This document shows positions 28,248-39,920 of a DNA stretch of 64,000 nucleotides, in pieces (the stretch's first letter is position 1; every line of letters starts with the position of its first letter). The notes below the pieces were generated by a model, which saw only the letters and a program-made list of their open reading frames with translations, was not told the DNA's origin and did no database searches. The position numbers and the translations under genes were made by a program. The DNA comes from Burhinus oedicnemus. Its lineage: Eukaryota; Chordata; Aves; Charadriiformes; Burhinidae. The stretch covers positions 5,255,172 through 5,319,171 of the forward strand of contig VFFE01007605.1 of assembly GCA_008921705.1 (NCBI GenBank), written 5' to 3'.

Positions 28248-28358
28248 CCCTCAGAATCCAAGCCCAACGTCACCCCTCTCACCGTCCTGGCCCATGTTCT
28301 CCGCGCCATCAAGTCCTATGCCCACCTCCTCTACGTCCAGCGACTCATCCCCCATCAG
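28248..28358 (+). CDS. ARHGAP26: ARHGAP26 coding exon, Ser/Pro-rich linker
   Basis: This 111-nt exon encodes PQNPSPTSPLSPSWPMF followed by a Ser/Thr/Pro-rich run ending SSDSSPI. Apart from single substitutions it matches the human GRAF1 linker as I recall it. The acceptor is CTTGCAG at 28241-28247. The first base completes the Leu codon left open at 1636. The donor at 28359 reads AG-GTCTGT, a fair but not optimal site, and leaves phase 2. Joined to 31206 it gives DSSPISSPLRKARALY, the short isoform. If the donor is skipped, the frame stays open into a hydrophobic segment (see the 28359-28511 entry). The linker has several SP and TP dipeptides that could be phosphorylated; that is inference. 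Confidence 0.95.
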
Positions 28359-28511
28359 GTCTGTTGCAGAATTCGCTTTGCTTTTTGTTGCTTTTGCTAT
28401 TTTCTGTTTAATTTACTCGGTTTCTCCCACTTCACTTTCCTTTCCCTTTGCATCCTGCTCAAGCTCCCCCAATGCAGCTATCTGCACTCAGCAAGAGAGG
28501 AGCTTTCAAAG
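28359..28511 (+). CDS. ARHGAP26: Putative alternative exon extension with hydrophobic insert
   Basis: The frame stays open past the first donor and reads RSVAEF, then LLFVAFAIFCLIY, then a Ser-rich stretch to QERSFQ. A second candidate donor, AAAG-GTCTCC at 28512, has the same phase, so using it inserts exactly 153 nt (51 codons) and keeps the SH3 frame. From memory, the long human isoform carries an insert of about 55 residues at the same point, also starting RSVAGF and also hydrophobic, produced by an alternative in-frame splice site. If neither donor is used, translation stops at 28537-28539 and the SH3 domain is lost. The second donor is weak, and no transcript evidence is available here. 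Confidence 0.5.
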
Positions 28512-31205
28512 GTCTCCTGCCCCAGGGGAGACCCTTTGAGTCCCCGCTTTGAGTCCCCATCAGGCGCCCACCGGCCCTCATGGCCAGGCAAGCAGGAGCC
28601 AGCGCTCGCAGGTCACACTGGCAGTGCTTGGCATCGCTGGTGGTTTCTGTGGGTTTGCCCAGCCAGTTCAGCTCCTGCGGTTCACTTTGCTCCTCTCTGC
28701 GACAGGTAAGACGTGTACTGCCTTCCTGGCTGCTGCGAGGAGTAACAAGCCTTTTTCAAACACTGTGATACCTCATCTTCTGACCACTTCCTTTTCTTAT
28801 CTGGAATCTAAGGAGGGTAAAGAACATGGGGCAACACAGACATTTACCTTCTGGTTGCCTGTGTCTCAGGCACTTGGGCATCGCTGGAGCAATTCGGTCC
28901 TGAGCATTACAGACAGGCTAACAGAAGATTTCCAGTGGGATGCTGGAGCAGCTGTGCTGCATGCCAGCGTGGCAGGCAGGAGGATGCACGTCCCCCTGCG
29001 CCCGGGGGTGCGAGATGCCGCTGGCTGCAGCGCAGCAGGAGCGGGCGCTGCCTGGGGGTCCCGTGGCTTTTGACACTGGAGATGCTGTCATGCCGTGAGC
29101 GCACCATGGGCAGTGTTCAGGACCTGGGCTGCAGGTACCGAGGAATGCTCACACCAGGGCAGCATCTCCTCTGGTCTGTGGATGATCCATCCCTGGTCTG
29201 TGGAGAAATCCTCGGATGGGATTTCTCTCCTCTGAGCCCACCCCTGGTGCTGTCGAGCAGGAGGCTGTTGTCATCCCCGGCAGATCGTGGCTCCCAGCCC
29301 CTCGGCAGGCGCAGGCATGCGAGGCTGGGGCACCCATCCCTCCTCTGAGGGAGACGTGTCAAACCTGTTTGTTCGTTCCAGGCACAGACCAAGCTCTTCT
29401 CCCACACCTACAGCCATACAAATGCCGCCTGTACAACGGCTGCCTGCTTGGCAGGGTTATTTATTTGTTTTGCTACGCATCTGCAAAGGCTGGCAACGGC
29501 ATGATACCATCCAAACAGCCTTCCTCCTCTGGGGGAGAGAGGCTCATCATCCCTGAAGCTGCACAAGGGTGGATGGGTGAAGCTCCTGAGTGCTTTGCTG
29601 GCCTTGTGCCACGCTCAGAGGCAGAAACCTAACGTGAGCGATCGCGGGGGTCCAGCGTTTCAGTCCCTGAAAGCCCCGCAGGGCTCTGATGGGTGCAGTC
29701 GCAGCCTGGAGAGCACCAAGGGGCAGGCCGGGGCTGTGGGGATGCCTGGCTACAGAGGTCATTTTTGGGAGAGAAGAGCAACAACTTGACTAATTCAAGG
29801 TAGTAAGCCCGAAAATACCTTTTGTTTTTCATCTGACAGTCTCTCCATGCACGGTGCCTGAGCGGTGCCTCCCTGGCAGTGAAGGACCCTCTCTGGAGCA
29901 GGAGGAGTGTTTGCCCATCCTGGTTTTTAAGTGTTTGGTGGCTGCTCGTGTCGGGCAGCTGGAATTTGGAGAGGAGAGACCTCCGCTTCGGGGCTGTCTG
30001 CACAGCAAAACCAAAACCATTCACAGCTTCCCTGGTTTGTGGTTTCTTTGTGAAGGTGAACTGTTTGCGCCGCGAGGTGAAAGTGTGCCGCTTCCCTGGG
30101 CTTGATCGGAGAGAATTCAGAATAAGTTCAAGTCCTCGGACAGATAAAAGTTGGTGAAACCGCTGAACTGAGAAATGATGACGCCTTGTTCCTTACCCCA
30201 GCAGCTCTTGGGGGCACTTCCACCACTTTGCTCGGCCGTGCCGTAGCCGAGCAGCCTGCTGCAGCGCTGGATGTGGCCAGCTGGTCCGACAGCCCAGTGC
30301 CGGGGCAGGTTTGCACTGTCACCATTGCCGTCACCGTGGCCTGGCAGTGTCCCAGCTTTCCACCAGCCCTGCTCGAGCCCAAATCCAGAAAGGACGGGAG
30401 AGTGGCTCTGGGTGCAGGGGACAGCTCTGCCTGCCTGCGCTTTGCTGGTGGGGTCCTGAGCTCCTTCATTTTCTCCCTGCGTCTGCTGGCGATTTGCTCC
30501 ATTTGTGGCTCTCTCTGCTCTAATTCACTCCCCCACAGCGTGGGCACACTGACGCTTCCCCAGGAAAATCTAATGGTTCTTAAATCTTTTTTATCTTCAG
30601 GTACAGCCTCTAAAGAAGTGCAGCGAATACTTCATGGACCTACTTGTTTTTTGTGTTGAAATACCCTTCCCCATATGCTAATTCTTCCTTGAAAAACTCT
30701 CCTTGTGGTTGCAGCTGCACTCGGAGAACGATGGGTTCGGCAGTGAGTGGGGCCGGTGGTCAGCGGGTCACTGCTGGCTCCTGCAGCCTTCGCTCCGCGC
30801 TGGCCCTCCAGTAGGTTATGGCCCTTCAGAGACTCACAAAACATTTCCAGCTCCCCGATGCACTTCTCCCATCTAGCGCCTGGAGCTCTCCCTGGCTCGG
30901 GGCTGCCCCTGTGGGGGCACTGGGCATGGGCTCCAGTCCTGGAGGCGCCAGCTGAGCTCAGACTGGGATTTGCAGTGTGGTGAAAACTGGGGGCTCATCC
31001 CCGAGAGCCTTCAGCCTCCTCTGGTGTCTTCCTTGATCCTCCCCTGAGCAGCATAACCTTGGACCCTTGCAGAGCAGTAGAGGTCCTTGGACCCCTCTTC
31101 AACGCACACCGCTTGCATGGACCCCTCTTCGACACAGTGGGGACGGAAGTGCTGTTGTGTATGAGCAGAGTATTTTTTATACCAATAAATGCTTTCTCTT
31201 TGCAG
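28512..31205 (+). other. ARHGAP26: ARHGAP26 intron between linker and first SH3 exon
   Basis: This is GC-rich intron with no recognised repeat family or conserved coding frame. The acceptor at 31195-31205 is TTTCTCTTTGCAG-like, a strong pyrimidine tract. Three imperfect copies of a GGACCC(C/T)T motif lie at 31056-31130, just before it, and are probably low-complexity sequence. Confidence 0.75.
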
Positions 31206-31297
31206 CTCACCACTGCGGAAAGCCCGAGCTTTGTACGCCTGTAAAGCAGAACACGACTCGGAGCTCTCCTTCACGGCAGGCACCGTGTTTGATAACG
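31206..31297 (+). CDS. ARHGAP26: ARHGAP26 coding exon, N-terminal half of SH3 domain
   Basis: This 92-nt exon encodes SPLRK, then ARALYACKAEHDSELSF and TAGTVFDN. It is the first half of an SH3 domain: ALYAC is this family's version of the ALYDY motif, and the acidic EHDSELSF stretch is the RT loop that contacts proline-rich ligands. In GRAF1 this SH3 domain binds partners such as focal adhesion kinase and dynamin (family knowledge). The acceptor is TTTGCAG and the donor GGTGAGT at 31298. The exon ends after the first base of a Val codon (phase 1), completed at 35995. Relative to the human sequence as I recall it, changes are conservative (KAK to KAR). Confidence 0.97.
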
Positions 31298-34200
31298 GTG
31301 AGTCCTTGACACGGGGCAGCGCCAGGAGCGGAATCGGGAGGAAGTGGGCTCATTTTCCAGCGTGATATTCTGGCTGTGGTTCCCAGCATGCTGGGAAACT
31401 GGGATGGGGAGAGCTGCACCTGATGCTGCAGGAGCCCGGCACTGGGCTTCCCCAGAGCTGAGCCCGGAGCAGGGTTTGCTGCACAGCAAGGGCAGAGCAA
31501 CGCGGGAGGGTGCGGGATGTAGCAGGGAAATTTGTAACACACCATCAAATTAGCTTCCTTCTAACAACCGTGGCATTGCCTGTCGCTGGCAGCCACCCAC
31601 CTCGCCTGCCAGGGAAGCGCTGCGGGAAGCAGTGCCGAGAGTGCTGCTGTTAGCTGGGCAGTAGGTAGGCAGGAGACTTCCCTGACACTTCAAAATGGGC
31701 CCTGTTCTTCTGTAACAGCATCTCTCATTTCATGTAACGTACATGTCAGATGCTGCGGAGCCAGCAGTACAAATAAAGCTACAGAGAAGGACACTTGGCT
31801 ATTATGTATTTTAGTGCCGAGTTTTGCAAATTACTGTTCTTATTCCCGTGGCCTGGGGAATGATTTGGACTCCCAGTTCATAGGTTTCCTTTCAGTCCTC
31901 TGTTTAAGGACTATCCCGTTTCCATCACTAGAAATCCCATGAAAGAAGAAAGCAGAAATACTTGAAACACAGGCATTAAATCCGAGGTGTGTCTTGCCTT
32001 ACTTTTCGTATCCATGCTGAAAAGAGCTGATCATCCAGCTGTCTTTAGGATCAGTGTGAAAATGGCCTTTTCAAGATCCTGATTTGTTTCCTAAGGGAAA
32101 TAAAATCTTAAGGGAGATGTATGAAATAGGAGGGATGAATAGGTCGGATCCCCCCTCCTCTCCCCTGGAGCAGAGTGGAGATGTCCACTTTGGCACCACC
32201 AGCCTGGGTCAGCAGGTGCCACTCCACGTCCCCCTTATTGCCCTGCCCATCCCCATGGTGTCCGAGGCACCAGCCCGGGGTGATGGGGATTTTGGCCCCG
32301 GCAGTGGAAGTGGCTGCGCATCCGCAGGGCAGGAGGCAGGGCATGAATGGGTGACCAGCTCTTAGTGACTGTGCCTGTCTGGATCAGAGCTGTGTCTCGG
32401 CGGGTTGGTAGGGGAAGGTGCAGCCTTGCATGGAGGGCGTGCAGAGGTTCTCCAGGCTACACTTGGGCATACAAAGTGCAGGCTCTGATCCACAGTAGGA
32501 AATAAAAGCAAGAAGTTTGACGAGGCACGGTGTCACCTTTGGGCCGTGCTACATCAACAGCCGGCAGTGGAGCACGGATGGTACCTGGTGCTGACCCTGG
32601 CTGCCTCCACTGTTTGCCTTCCTGGCAGCTGCTCGACGCACCGGCTGGTCGCTGAAGTTATTCGAGAGCTTGCAGTACACATGCCCCAGCTCTTTACCGC
32701 AGTGGTAGGTGGCACACCGTCTGCGGCAGCGCTGCCAGTACTGCCAGTACTGCCAGTACTGGCACTGTGCTGGCGCCACCGCACAACCCTCTGTGTGCCT
32801 GTGTGGTGTGGGGCTGCCAGACTGCACCGCGTCCCTCCTAGGGACACAGACCCTCACCTAAACACAAGGGAGAAACTGGTGAGCGGCTGATGACACCAGC
32901 ATTTACCATACACAGAGCCATTCCTCACTGGTCTTCTGGGTAGGAGAGGTTAGTTTGCAAGCATCAGCACCAGAAATATTCTATGGAGTTGCCATAATGT
33001 TTCATGCCGGAGATGGAAAAGTTGCATGTGCTTTTTTCCTCTGGATACTGAGAGCTGGAATAGGTGGGCTCTGGTTAGTCAGATTTTTGGAGATGGTGTT
33101 AATGAACGTAGATTTTCTGTTTCCTGCATCAAGGGAAAGAGACTGTGCCCCATGGAATTAAGCAGTTCTGTTTTAGATATAATCCCAATGTAAAGAAAAG
33201 ACTTTTTACTACTTTCCAAGTAGTTCTTGGCTTTTATATGTTAAGTATTGTCATTTGGGAAACTGCTACCACATACACTGGTTTTGCCCTGGGATATATA
33301 TGAGAATATAGCAGAAAGGGGAAGAGAATGAATACATGTGAATTAAAGAAAATACTTTTCCTAAGCAGCTCCATAGATATCTTATAAATAAACATGGTCT
33401 CCCCTTTGGGAGCCCGTGGGAATTAGAGCAGCTAGGAGGGGAACAAGTTTGAATTAAATACATTGTGTTTGCTAGATAAAAATCAATGGATTATTCAAGG
33501 GAAAAAATATACAGCATGTTCTAATCACTTAGCAGCGTAGCCGAGGCTCACGTTAGCTGGGGGAAGTGAGTTAGAAACAGCACTGCTTGGTAGAAATATT
33601 ATTATGATGAAGGAGTTTTATAAAACCCAGTGAAAGCAAACGGATCTTGGAAATACTAAGAGACAGGTTCTTGTTTGACTTTAAGGTTCTCTGAGGTTGC
33701 ACATGGCAGAGCAGCATCTTGCTCCGACTGAGAAACTGGGGTGCTGTTACCCGCACCGGGTGGCATCCGCAGAGTAAATAACACCATGTTTTGAGAGGTC
33801 CGTCTAAACTCCAGGGCGTTCTTCCTTTTAGTTACATGGAAACTGCATTTTCCAGCAGATCTTGTGCACTTGATAGTTGTGTGCCCTTGTTGTGGCGCTA
33901 AATGGGAGGGACGTCCTGGGTCCGCGGAGGCCTGAAATCAGGGAGGGTGAGAGCCATGGGTCAGGGAAGGGATGCTCACGTGTGTTTTAAACTAGCAATC
34001 ACCCCTGAAATGGAAAACTCCAAATTCTGAAGCAAGACACTCCCCACCTGAGCTGCTGCTGACAGATACTGAAGTTTTACGCTACGTTAGGAAAAGTTGG
34101 GTTGCATTTCTGCTCTAATTCTGTAATAGAGAACGAGATTCTCCTTCCTATCTGCTCGTGTGCCCTGCTCTATCTGACAATACCTGCACAGAAATAAATG

Positions 34201-35994
34201 GCTGTCTTTGGGACATAAGTGATTTTTTTAAGGCAAAAGCAGTAGGTGGAACTCACATGAATTTCGGTTAAGGCACTTTCCCAGCCCATTTGCTGAGACC
34301 AGAGGGCTGAAGACTGAAGACACAGACACACACACCACTTACAATTTCTTTTCTCTTGGTGGCCACCATCCACTGGCGGGGCACCGTGAAGCCTTTGCTC
34401 CCACCCAAAGGCAGGTAACCCAATAGCTTTTAATGCAGTTTTGCCCTCGGGGGCTTTCCTCGCTGGCTGGAGGTGGCATTTCTCCTCTGAGCAGACTGCC
34501 TTAGCCTTTGGTGCTAGAGAGGCCCCAAGGCTTGGGTGTGAGAGGGTGTAGGCACGGAGAAAGAAGCTGGAACAAGTGACACCCAAAAATGTGTAAACCT
34601 AGGAGCTGGAACACCGTGGCTCTCAAAACTAGTTAGTTTTCTGTGGTTTTTATTTTTTGTTAATAGATTACTATGTACAATATTCCCCTGCAGGCATACC
34701 CAGCAGTGATGGACTTTGCCGCACTGGTGAGGACTGGTCTCCAAAGTGTGGAGATGTTTGGACTTAAAACACTTCTCTCTTTCTGAATCTTTCTCACCGG
34801 ACAATGTCAGTCGTGACTTTTGCGGAGAAAATGGCCATCCTGCAATAGATGGGGCTCTAGGAGAGGAGCCATGCAGAGGAACCTGAAGCCCTGCTCCTCC
34901 GGGCTCTCTTGCTCCGCTGGTTTGATAAGCAGAACACCTGTGTTTGCCATTGAATGAAAAAGACTCCGTTTTTAAACATTTGGTTTTGCTCTGACTCTGC
35001 GGGAGCCTTGGCTGGCTGCCTGCACAGAGCCCATCCCCACAGCTCAGCTCTGGGGGGACAGAGACCCCACGCCGCAGTCAGGGCCATCGCTGGGTCGCGC
35101 TCAAGGAGCACAGTCACATTTGTACTGAAATGTGAATTTTCCGCACATTTCAACCCCCCCCAGCTGAGCCAGGGTGAGCTGGGGCAGGCGGGTGCACGGA
35201 GGGAGACGCAGGGAGCCGTGGGGAGGACAGGCACCGTGCTGGTGGAGCAGGGAGCGGGCAAAGCGGGGGGTGGCGGGGACTCACTTCACTCTCGCGGTTG
35301 ATGCCAGACACGGCGTGAGCGAGCAGACCCGCAGAGAGTCACAGGACACCCAGGTAGCTCTGAAACAGTGACCTGCCACTCTTCGTCGTGGGAGGTGCGG
35401 GGAATAGTCCTCTGCCTGCATTGGCATAACCCTGGTTCCTGTAAAATCAGCAAATTTTCAGTTGTTGATAGAATAGAGAAAGTCTTTTGAGGACTGATCA
35501 GAAATAAGTTTGCAGTGTTTGCTTTCCTGCCTGGGAGCGTTTGCTAATGCATTTTCGCCCTCAGCCTGGTGCGAGGCCAAGCCGGGACAAGCAGGGTTAC
35601 GAGGAGTTAACCACCTTCTCTCCAACTTCAAAGAGATTTTAGCCCAAACGTGGAGGAAGTTTTGAGCCCTTGTTTTTATCCCAAATGTAATCAGCCCTGC
35701 AGCACCAGCTAGTATTTGGAAACGCAGCCCACAGCTGAGCGTGCAGCTCACTTGGTCCTTCTGCGGGTTTCACCGTGTGATCTGTGACAATGGGAACGCA
35801 GGGGAGGCCCATGAGTGTGCAGGAGAGAGCACTTCAGCTTCCTGAGCTCCTTAGCATATTAGTTTCCTTACTTTAAAATAAACTTGAATTAAGGGCCTTG
35901 CTCTCTCCCAAGGGCAACTTTGATGTTGTCAGCACACACGTTTACACCGCCATCCCCCTCCTGTAGTAACCTGTCTTTTCCTTCTCTCCTCAAG
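31298..35994 (+). other. ARHGAP26: ARHGAP26 intron within the SH3 domain
   Basis: This intron of about 4.7 kb splits the SH3 domain. It contains the 9-bp tandem repeat at 32732-32760 and AT-rich stretches at 31.7-32.1 and 32.9-33.9 kb. No CR1 copy or coding frame was recognised. It ends in a long pyrimidine tract (CTTTTCCTTCTCTCCTCAAG). Confidence 0.8.
32732..32760 (+). repeat. 9-bp tandem repeat (CTGCCAGTA)3
   Basis: Three perfect copies are followed by a partial one. AGTACT formed at the unit junctions is palindromic. It is a minor intronic minisatellite. Confidence 0.85.
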
Positions 35995-36083
35995 TTCATC
36001 CATCGCAGGAGCCCGGCTGGCTGGAAGGGACCCTCAATGGGAAGACAGGATTAATCCCCGAGAACTACGTCGAGTTCCTATAA
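35995..36083 (+). CDS. ARHGAP26: ARHGAP26 terminal coding exon, C-terminal half of SH3 and stop
   Basis: This exon completes the SH3 domain: [16 protein letters not shown] followed by [13 protein letters not shown] and a TAA stop. The Trp in EPGWLEG, the GLIP turn and the Pro-Glu-Asn-Tyr-Val motif form the proline-peptide binding face. The protein ends at the SH3 domain, as in the human protein. The first two bases complete the Val codon begun at 31297. The sequence appears identical to human over this exon, as far as I recall, which fits strong constraint. The exon continues as 3' UTR. Confidence 0.98.
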
Positions 36084-36697
36084 CTTTGGGCGTAAGAAGC
36101 GCCACTGCTGAGCTTTACATGGTATCCATGGCAGCCGCTGGCAGGAGTCCTGCAGACCATTTTGCTCTTTGCCACTGTGCGACGCAGGGTGAGGACTTCC
36201 CCGAACCTGCTGAGATGAATGTTTGTGTGGATAATTCCGTACGTGTCTCGTCCTGAGTTGTGTGCCAGGGCTGCAGGGGCAGCGGTCCCGGGGAGATGGC
36301 TCAGCCACTTCAGCCCTGGGCAGAGGCTGGCGATGCCCAAAGCCCACGTCCCCGCTGGGAGCCCTCACAGCCATCAAAAAACCCGCAGCAACGCAGCAGC
36401 TCCGCGCCGCAGCCCCAGTGCTCTGCAGGGGCCAAACCTGCAAACTGTGAACCAGCACGAGAGAGCCACCGAGCCTGGTGCTCCCTGCAGCGAGACTCTT
36501 GTGAAGAGCATTAGTGGGAGCTGAGGGACCCCAACCCACCAGCCTCCCCACCAGAGGAGCAGCGAGGAGTCCTTTGCTCCCAGCCCTTTCCCAGCTTTCC
36601 GACGAGCCCGAGCGGAGCTCTCCCATGCGGCCGGGGAGCGACCCAGCTCCTTCTCGTGCCGCCGCCGCAGCAGGGGAAGGGGTGAGGTGCTTTGGGC

Positions 36698-36705
36698 TGA
36701 CGTCA
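36698..36705. promoter_or_regulatory. Consensus palindromic CRE (TGACGTCA)
   Basis: A full 8-bp CREB/ATF site lies in the CpG-rich first kilobase after the ARHGAP26 stop codon. One 8-mer can occur by chance; the CpG context makes it slightly more interesting. Confidence 0.4.
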
Positions 36706-38490
36706 AACCACAGCCTGCGTCTGCAGCGGCCGTTCGCAGGCAGCTGAGCTTCCCTCGGCAGGCTGGGGACAGCCCCGGTGAGGGCGTCCGTCCTGCCGTG
36801 CCGCAGCAGAGCTCTGCTCTTGCAGGCGAGAGCCAGAGGCTCGCTGGGCTCTGCGGGGCGGGCACGGTGCCGGCCGGGAGCTGTCAGGACTCAGCAGGTG
36901 TCAGCACGGTGGAGGGAAGAATATTTTGGACCAAACCTCTCAAACTTTTTTTTTTTTTAAAAAAAGATTTAGATTTTTGCAAGGTAAACATCTGTGATCT
37001 GTACAGCCTGCGTTTCCTTCCTGAAGGGCAAGATGCAGCTCCAGATAAATACCACTCCTTTCATTTGACTGGCTGTTTTGTAACTCCACTTTCCAATGCA
37101 CATTGCACAGAGACATCCACGCTTTCCCCAATGCCCGGGCTGCTGATGTGCCATTTTGGAGCTGCGTTTGCCACTCTCCACCGTTGCTTTTTAGGTGGTC
37201 TCCTTGCTTGAAGCCTGGCGTGTAGTCTGTCCGTGCCAAGTCTGTGCAGTACTGGTTGTGCAAGGTAAATTATTTCCATACTCACGGGACATTATTGTTG
37301 GTGTGGCTGACCTACGTCTACAGAAAACAAGGGACAAGCCCTTCGGCTCCACCACCCCTCTGGTCCTGCCCTGGAGAGGATGCTCGTGCCTCCCTGGACA
37401 CGCGACGAGCAGTTGGCAGAGCGAGTGTGCAAATCCCTCACCATTTTGGGTCATTTTTAAGAGGGAGGGTGGGAGGAGGAGCCCTGCGGGACTGCAGAGC
37501 TGGGCTGGCCAGGTGACATGGCGAGAGCTGGAATGATTATATTTTGTGATAGAAAATTGTGAAAGGAACCCCAGCCTGTTGGCGGAGAGACTCTGTTGTG
37601 CAGGAGTGACGCTGTCGCACACTGCTGGGGGATGGATGTCGTGTCTTTTTGTAATAATTTTAAGGACTCTGAGTGACTGAATTGCTGTATGTGTCACTTT
37701 TTATTTTTGAAAGAATTAATGTATAAATAGAGTATCTTAAAATATTATGAGGGAAAGATCTATATTTGATATTTTTAGAAGACCTGTAACGAGAGAAGCG
37801 AAGGACATTTGAAACCAGTTACAGAAAAGCGCTTGCAAACACACCCGCATCCTCAACCGCCCTCCGGGCCTTGGGCTGCCTTTTTGTTCGCTTCGTGGTG
37901 TCACTTAGAAATGAGGGAAACTGAAATTTCAGATCTCTTTACATTTCTTTCACAGTAATTAAACTTCCTGGACTTTTGTCTTGGGGAAAAAAAAAAAAAG
38001 AGGAAGAAGTCGATCTTTTTTTTCTTGTGTTCTAGGGCGGGTGTGGTACTGCTCGTCTCCTCGGGATGATAACCTCTCCATAAGGGACACACTGACCCCT
38101 CTGGGGACACGCTGGGCACATCACCTGCTGGTGCTGTCTGGGCAGGGGTGAAGCCTCCAAACTGTCCCATGTTTTCTGCTTTGCGGTGCTGGATGAAGAG
38201 GGCCAAGATGTTTGTAGGGGTAAAAGGCAGCGTGGCGCTGGCAGCTTCCTAGTTCATGTTCACCCTCGGATTTAACAGTGAACATTTGTACATTTGTTGA
38301 TTTTCCTGATGCAGAGGATCGGGCTGGGCAGTCGCTGCGGTGCTGCCGGCTGGCGCTGGGACCTCGGGGGCTGCTCAGAGCTGGCCTGGCAGCTGCAGGG
38401 CTCAGGGCGGGCAGTACAGAAACCCCTTTCCAGGGGCGTAGGAGAGGGATGGGAAGGACTAATGGAAAGGAGAAAAAAAAAAAAAGGCTT

Positions 38491-38720
38491 AATCATAGAA
38501 TAGTTTGGGTTGGAAGGGACCTTTAAAGGCCATCTAGTCCAGCTCCCCTGCCATGAGCACGGGGGGTTGAGCATCTCCAGCAAGCATCTTCAACCAGATC
38601 GGGTTGCTCAGACCCCCATCCAACCTGACCTGGAATGTTTCCAGGGATGGGCCATCAACCACCTCTCTGGGCAACCTGGGCCACTGTCTCACCACCCTCA
38701 GTGTAAAAAAATATTAATAT
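38491..38720 (-). mobile_element. CR1 LINE 3'-end fragment
   Basis: On the + strand it starts AATCATAGAATAGTTTGGG just after an A-rich run, followed by TTGGAAGGGACC and the CAACCTGACCTGGAATG region, ending near CACCCTCAGTGTAAAA. This is a reversed CR1 3' UTR of about 230 bp. It has diverged from the other copies in the window (CATCTAGTCCAGCTCCCCTG) and so belongs to a different subfamily or is older. It lies in the possible 3' UTR of ARHGAP26. Confidence 0.93.
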
Positions 38721-39212
38721 TTCATCTGTCAGCACTATTAGCCTGTGTTCGGGACTGTCCCGTCCTGAGCTGCTCCTCCACCGTGGTCTCTCCTGCCTTC
38801 GTGGGACGCTGCTGGAGCTGGTGGCCTTCAGCTCAGACGAGGGTTCCCAGGACAGCCTTCTGCCTCAAATGTGACTCAGCCTGTAAAGAGAAAGCATACT
38901 ATGGACAAATGAGAATTTCAAACACATTAGAAACACCTTAAAAGGCATATTTAAGGGATATGGTATTTAGGGGCCTCTTCAGTAACGCTGCATGAGCACC
39001 AGCACAGGCTGCTCTTCTGCCACTCCTTATCCCCACAAAACTTTCCAGTGCGGTGTCCCCCTTTGGCTCCTCAGATGCTCAAGTTATTCTGAGACAGGAG
39101 TAAATTCCTTTTCATAGGCACTTAGGAGCTTTTGGATATACTACCTAGAGAGTAACTGGGAACAAAAGTCCCACGCAAACGTATTTACAAGATGTCTTCT
39201 GGAGGAAAGGAA

Positions 39213-39218
39213 AATAAA
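39213..39218 (+). terminator. ARHGAP26: Candidate proximal poly(A) signal
   Basis: This is an AATAAA hexamer about 3.1 kb after the stop codon. The sequence just downstream is not strikingly GT-rich, so support is weak. Confidence 0.25.
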
Positions 39219-39860
39219 GCATAAGCAGAAGTTATTGCTCTTACAGGAGAGCTAGTGGATTATTTTTTTTTAATTAAAACTTTCCAAGAAGAAATATTTG
39301 GCTGAAACGCTTACTAAATGTTCCCATTTTGGGCCAGCTTGAATACTGGCGTAAACATTGGTTTATTCCAAGAGAAATTAGAGATAGAAAATATTTTTTT
39401 AAACCACCTTGACATGGCATCTGATACTTAGTATTAAAGTCATCAGGCGAAAGTATAAGAAAGCAGGGATAGTCAGACGTGCCGATAGGTAAAGTCTCTC
39501 CTGTATTCCCTGTCCCATCATTTTAGGCATTAAACCAAAACCACCAGAGACAGTGCAATATCTGTTGAAACAGATGTCAAATGAGTCTCAGTGCAGTCAT
39601 GCCATGTTTTAAGTCAATGGCTCAAGTCCCATGGGTTGGCCATGGCCAGGACACCATGCACCAGCCTTGGGCCCCACTTCCCAGTGGCCACCAACACACA
39701 TGGCATTTGTGAGGTCCCCACAGGCCCCTGTTTGAGCTGCTGGCCCGTGTCTCTTTACTGATTTCACAGGGTTTTGCAGCAGGAAGTGAAGCGGCTCAGA
39801 TGGTTTGGGAGCACCCAGGCTGCTGCCAGAGCTCCTGTCACAACCTTCCGGTGTCCTGCT

Positions 39861-39920
39861 GGGGGCGTGGGGTGGGGTTGGGGTTGGATTGGGTTGGGTT
39901 GGGTTTGGGTTGGCTTGGGT
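39861..39920 (+). repeat. G-rich (TTGGG)n-like tract, quadruplex-prone
   Basis: A run of GGGTT/GGGGTT units with at least four closely spaced G-triplets meets the usual G3N1-7 quadruplex pattern. It resembles but is not the vertebrate telomere repeat (TTAGGG). It would be in transcribed RNA if ARHGAP26 uses a distal poly(A) site. Confidence 0.8.

Larger units (their letters stand above)
1..36083 (+). other. ARHGAP26: ARHGAP26 (GRAF1) gene, 3' part
   Basis: This is the 3' part of the gene for Rho GTPase-activating protein 26, a cytoplasmic and membrane-associated BAR-PH-RhoGAP-SH3 protein that accelerates GTP hydrolysis on RhoA and Cdc42 and acts in clathrin-independent endocytosis and adhesion turnover (family knowledge). 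Only four exons, encoding the linker and SH3 domain, lie here; the BAR, PH and RhoGAP exons must lie upstream of the window. The joined reading frame closely follows my memory of human ARHGAP26, including the SSDSSP linker and the PENYVEFL terminus, and it differs from what I recall of the paralogues ARHGAP10 and ARHGAP42. Junction phases are consistent throughout (2, 2, 1). The gene runs toward NR3C1. Confidence 0.95.

Noticed and set aside
39861..39920. Interstitial telomere repeat
   Set aside because: The unit is TTGGG/TTGGGG, not TTAGGG, and the tract is short.
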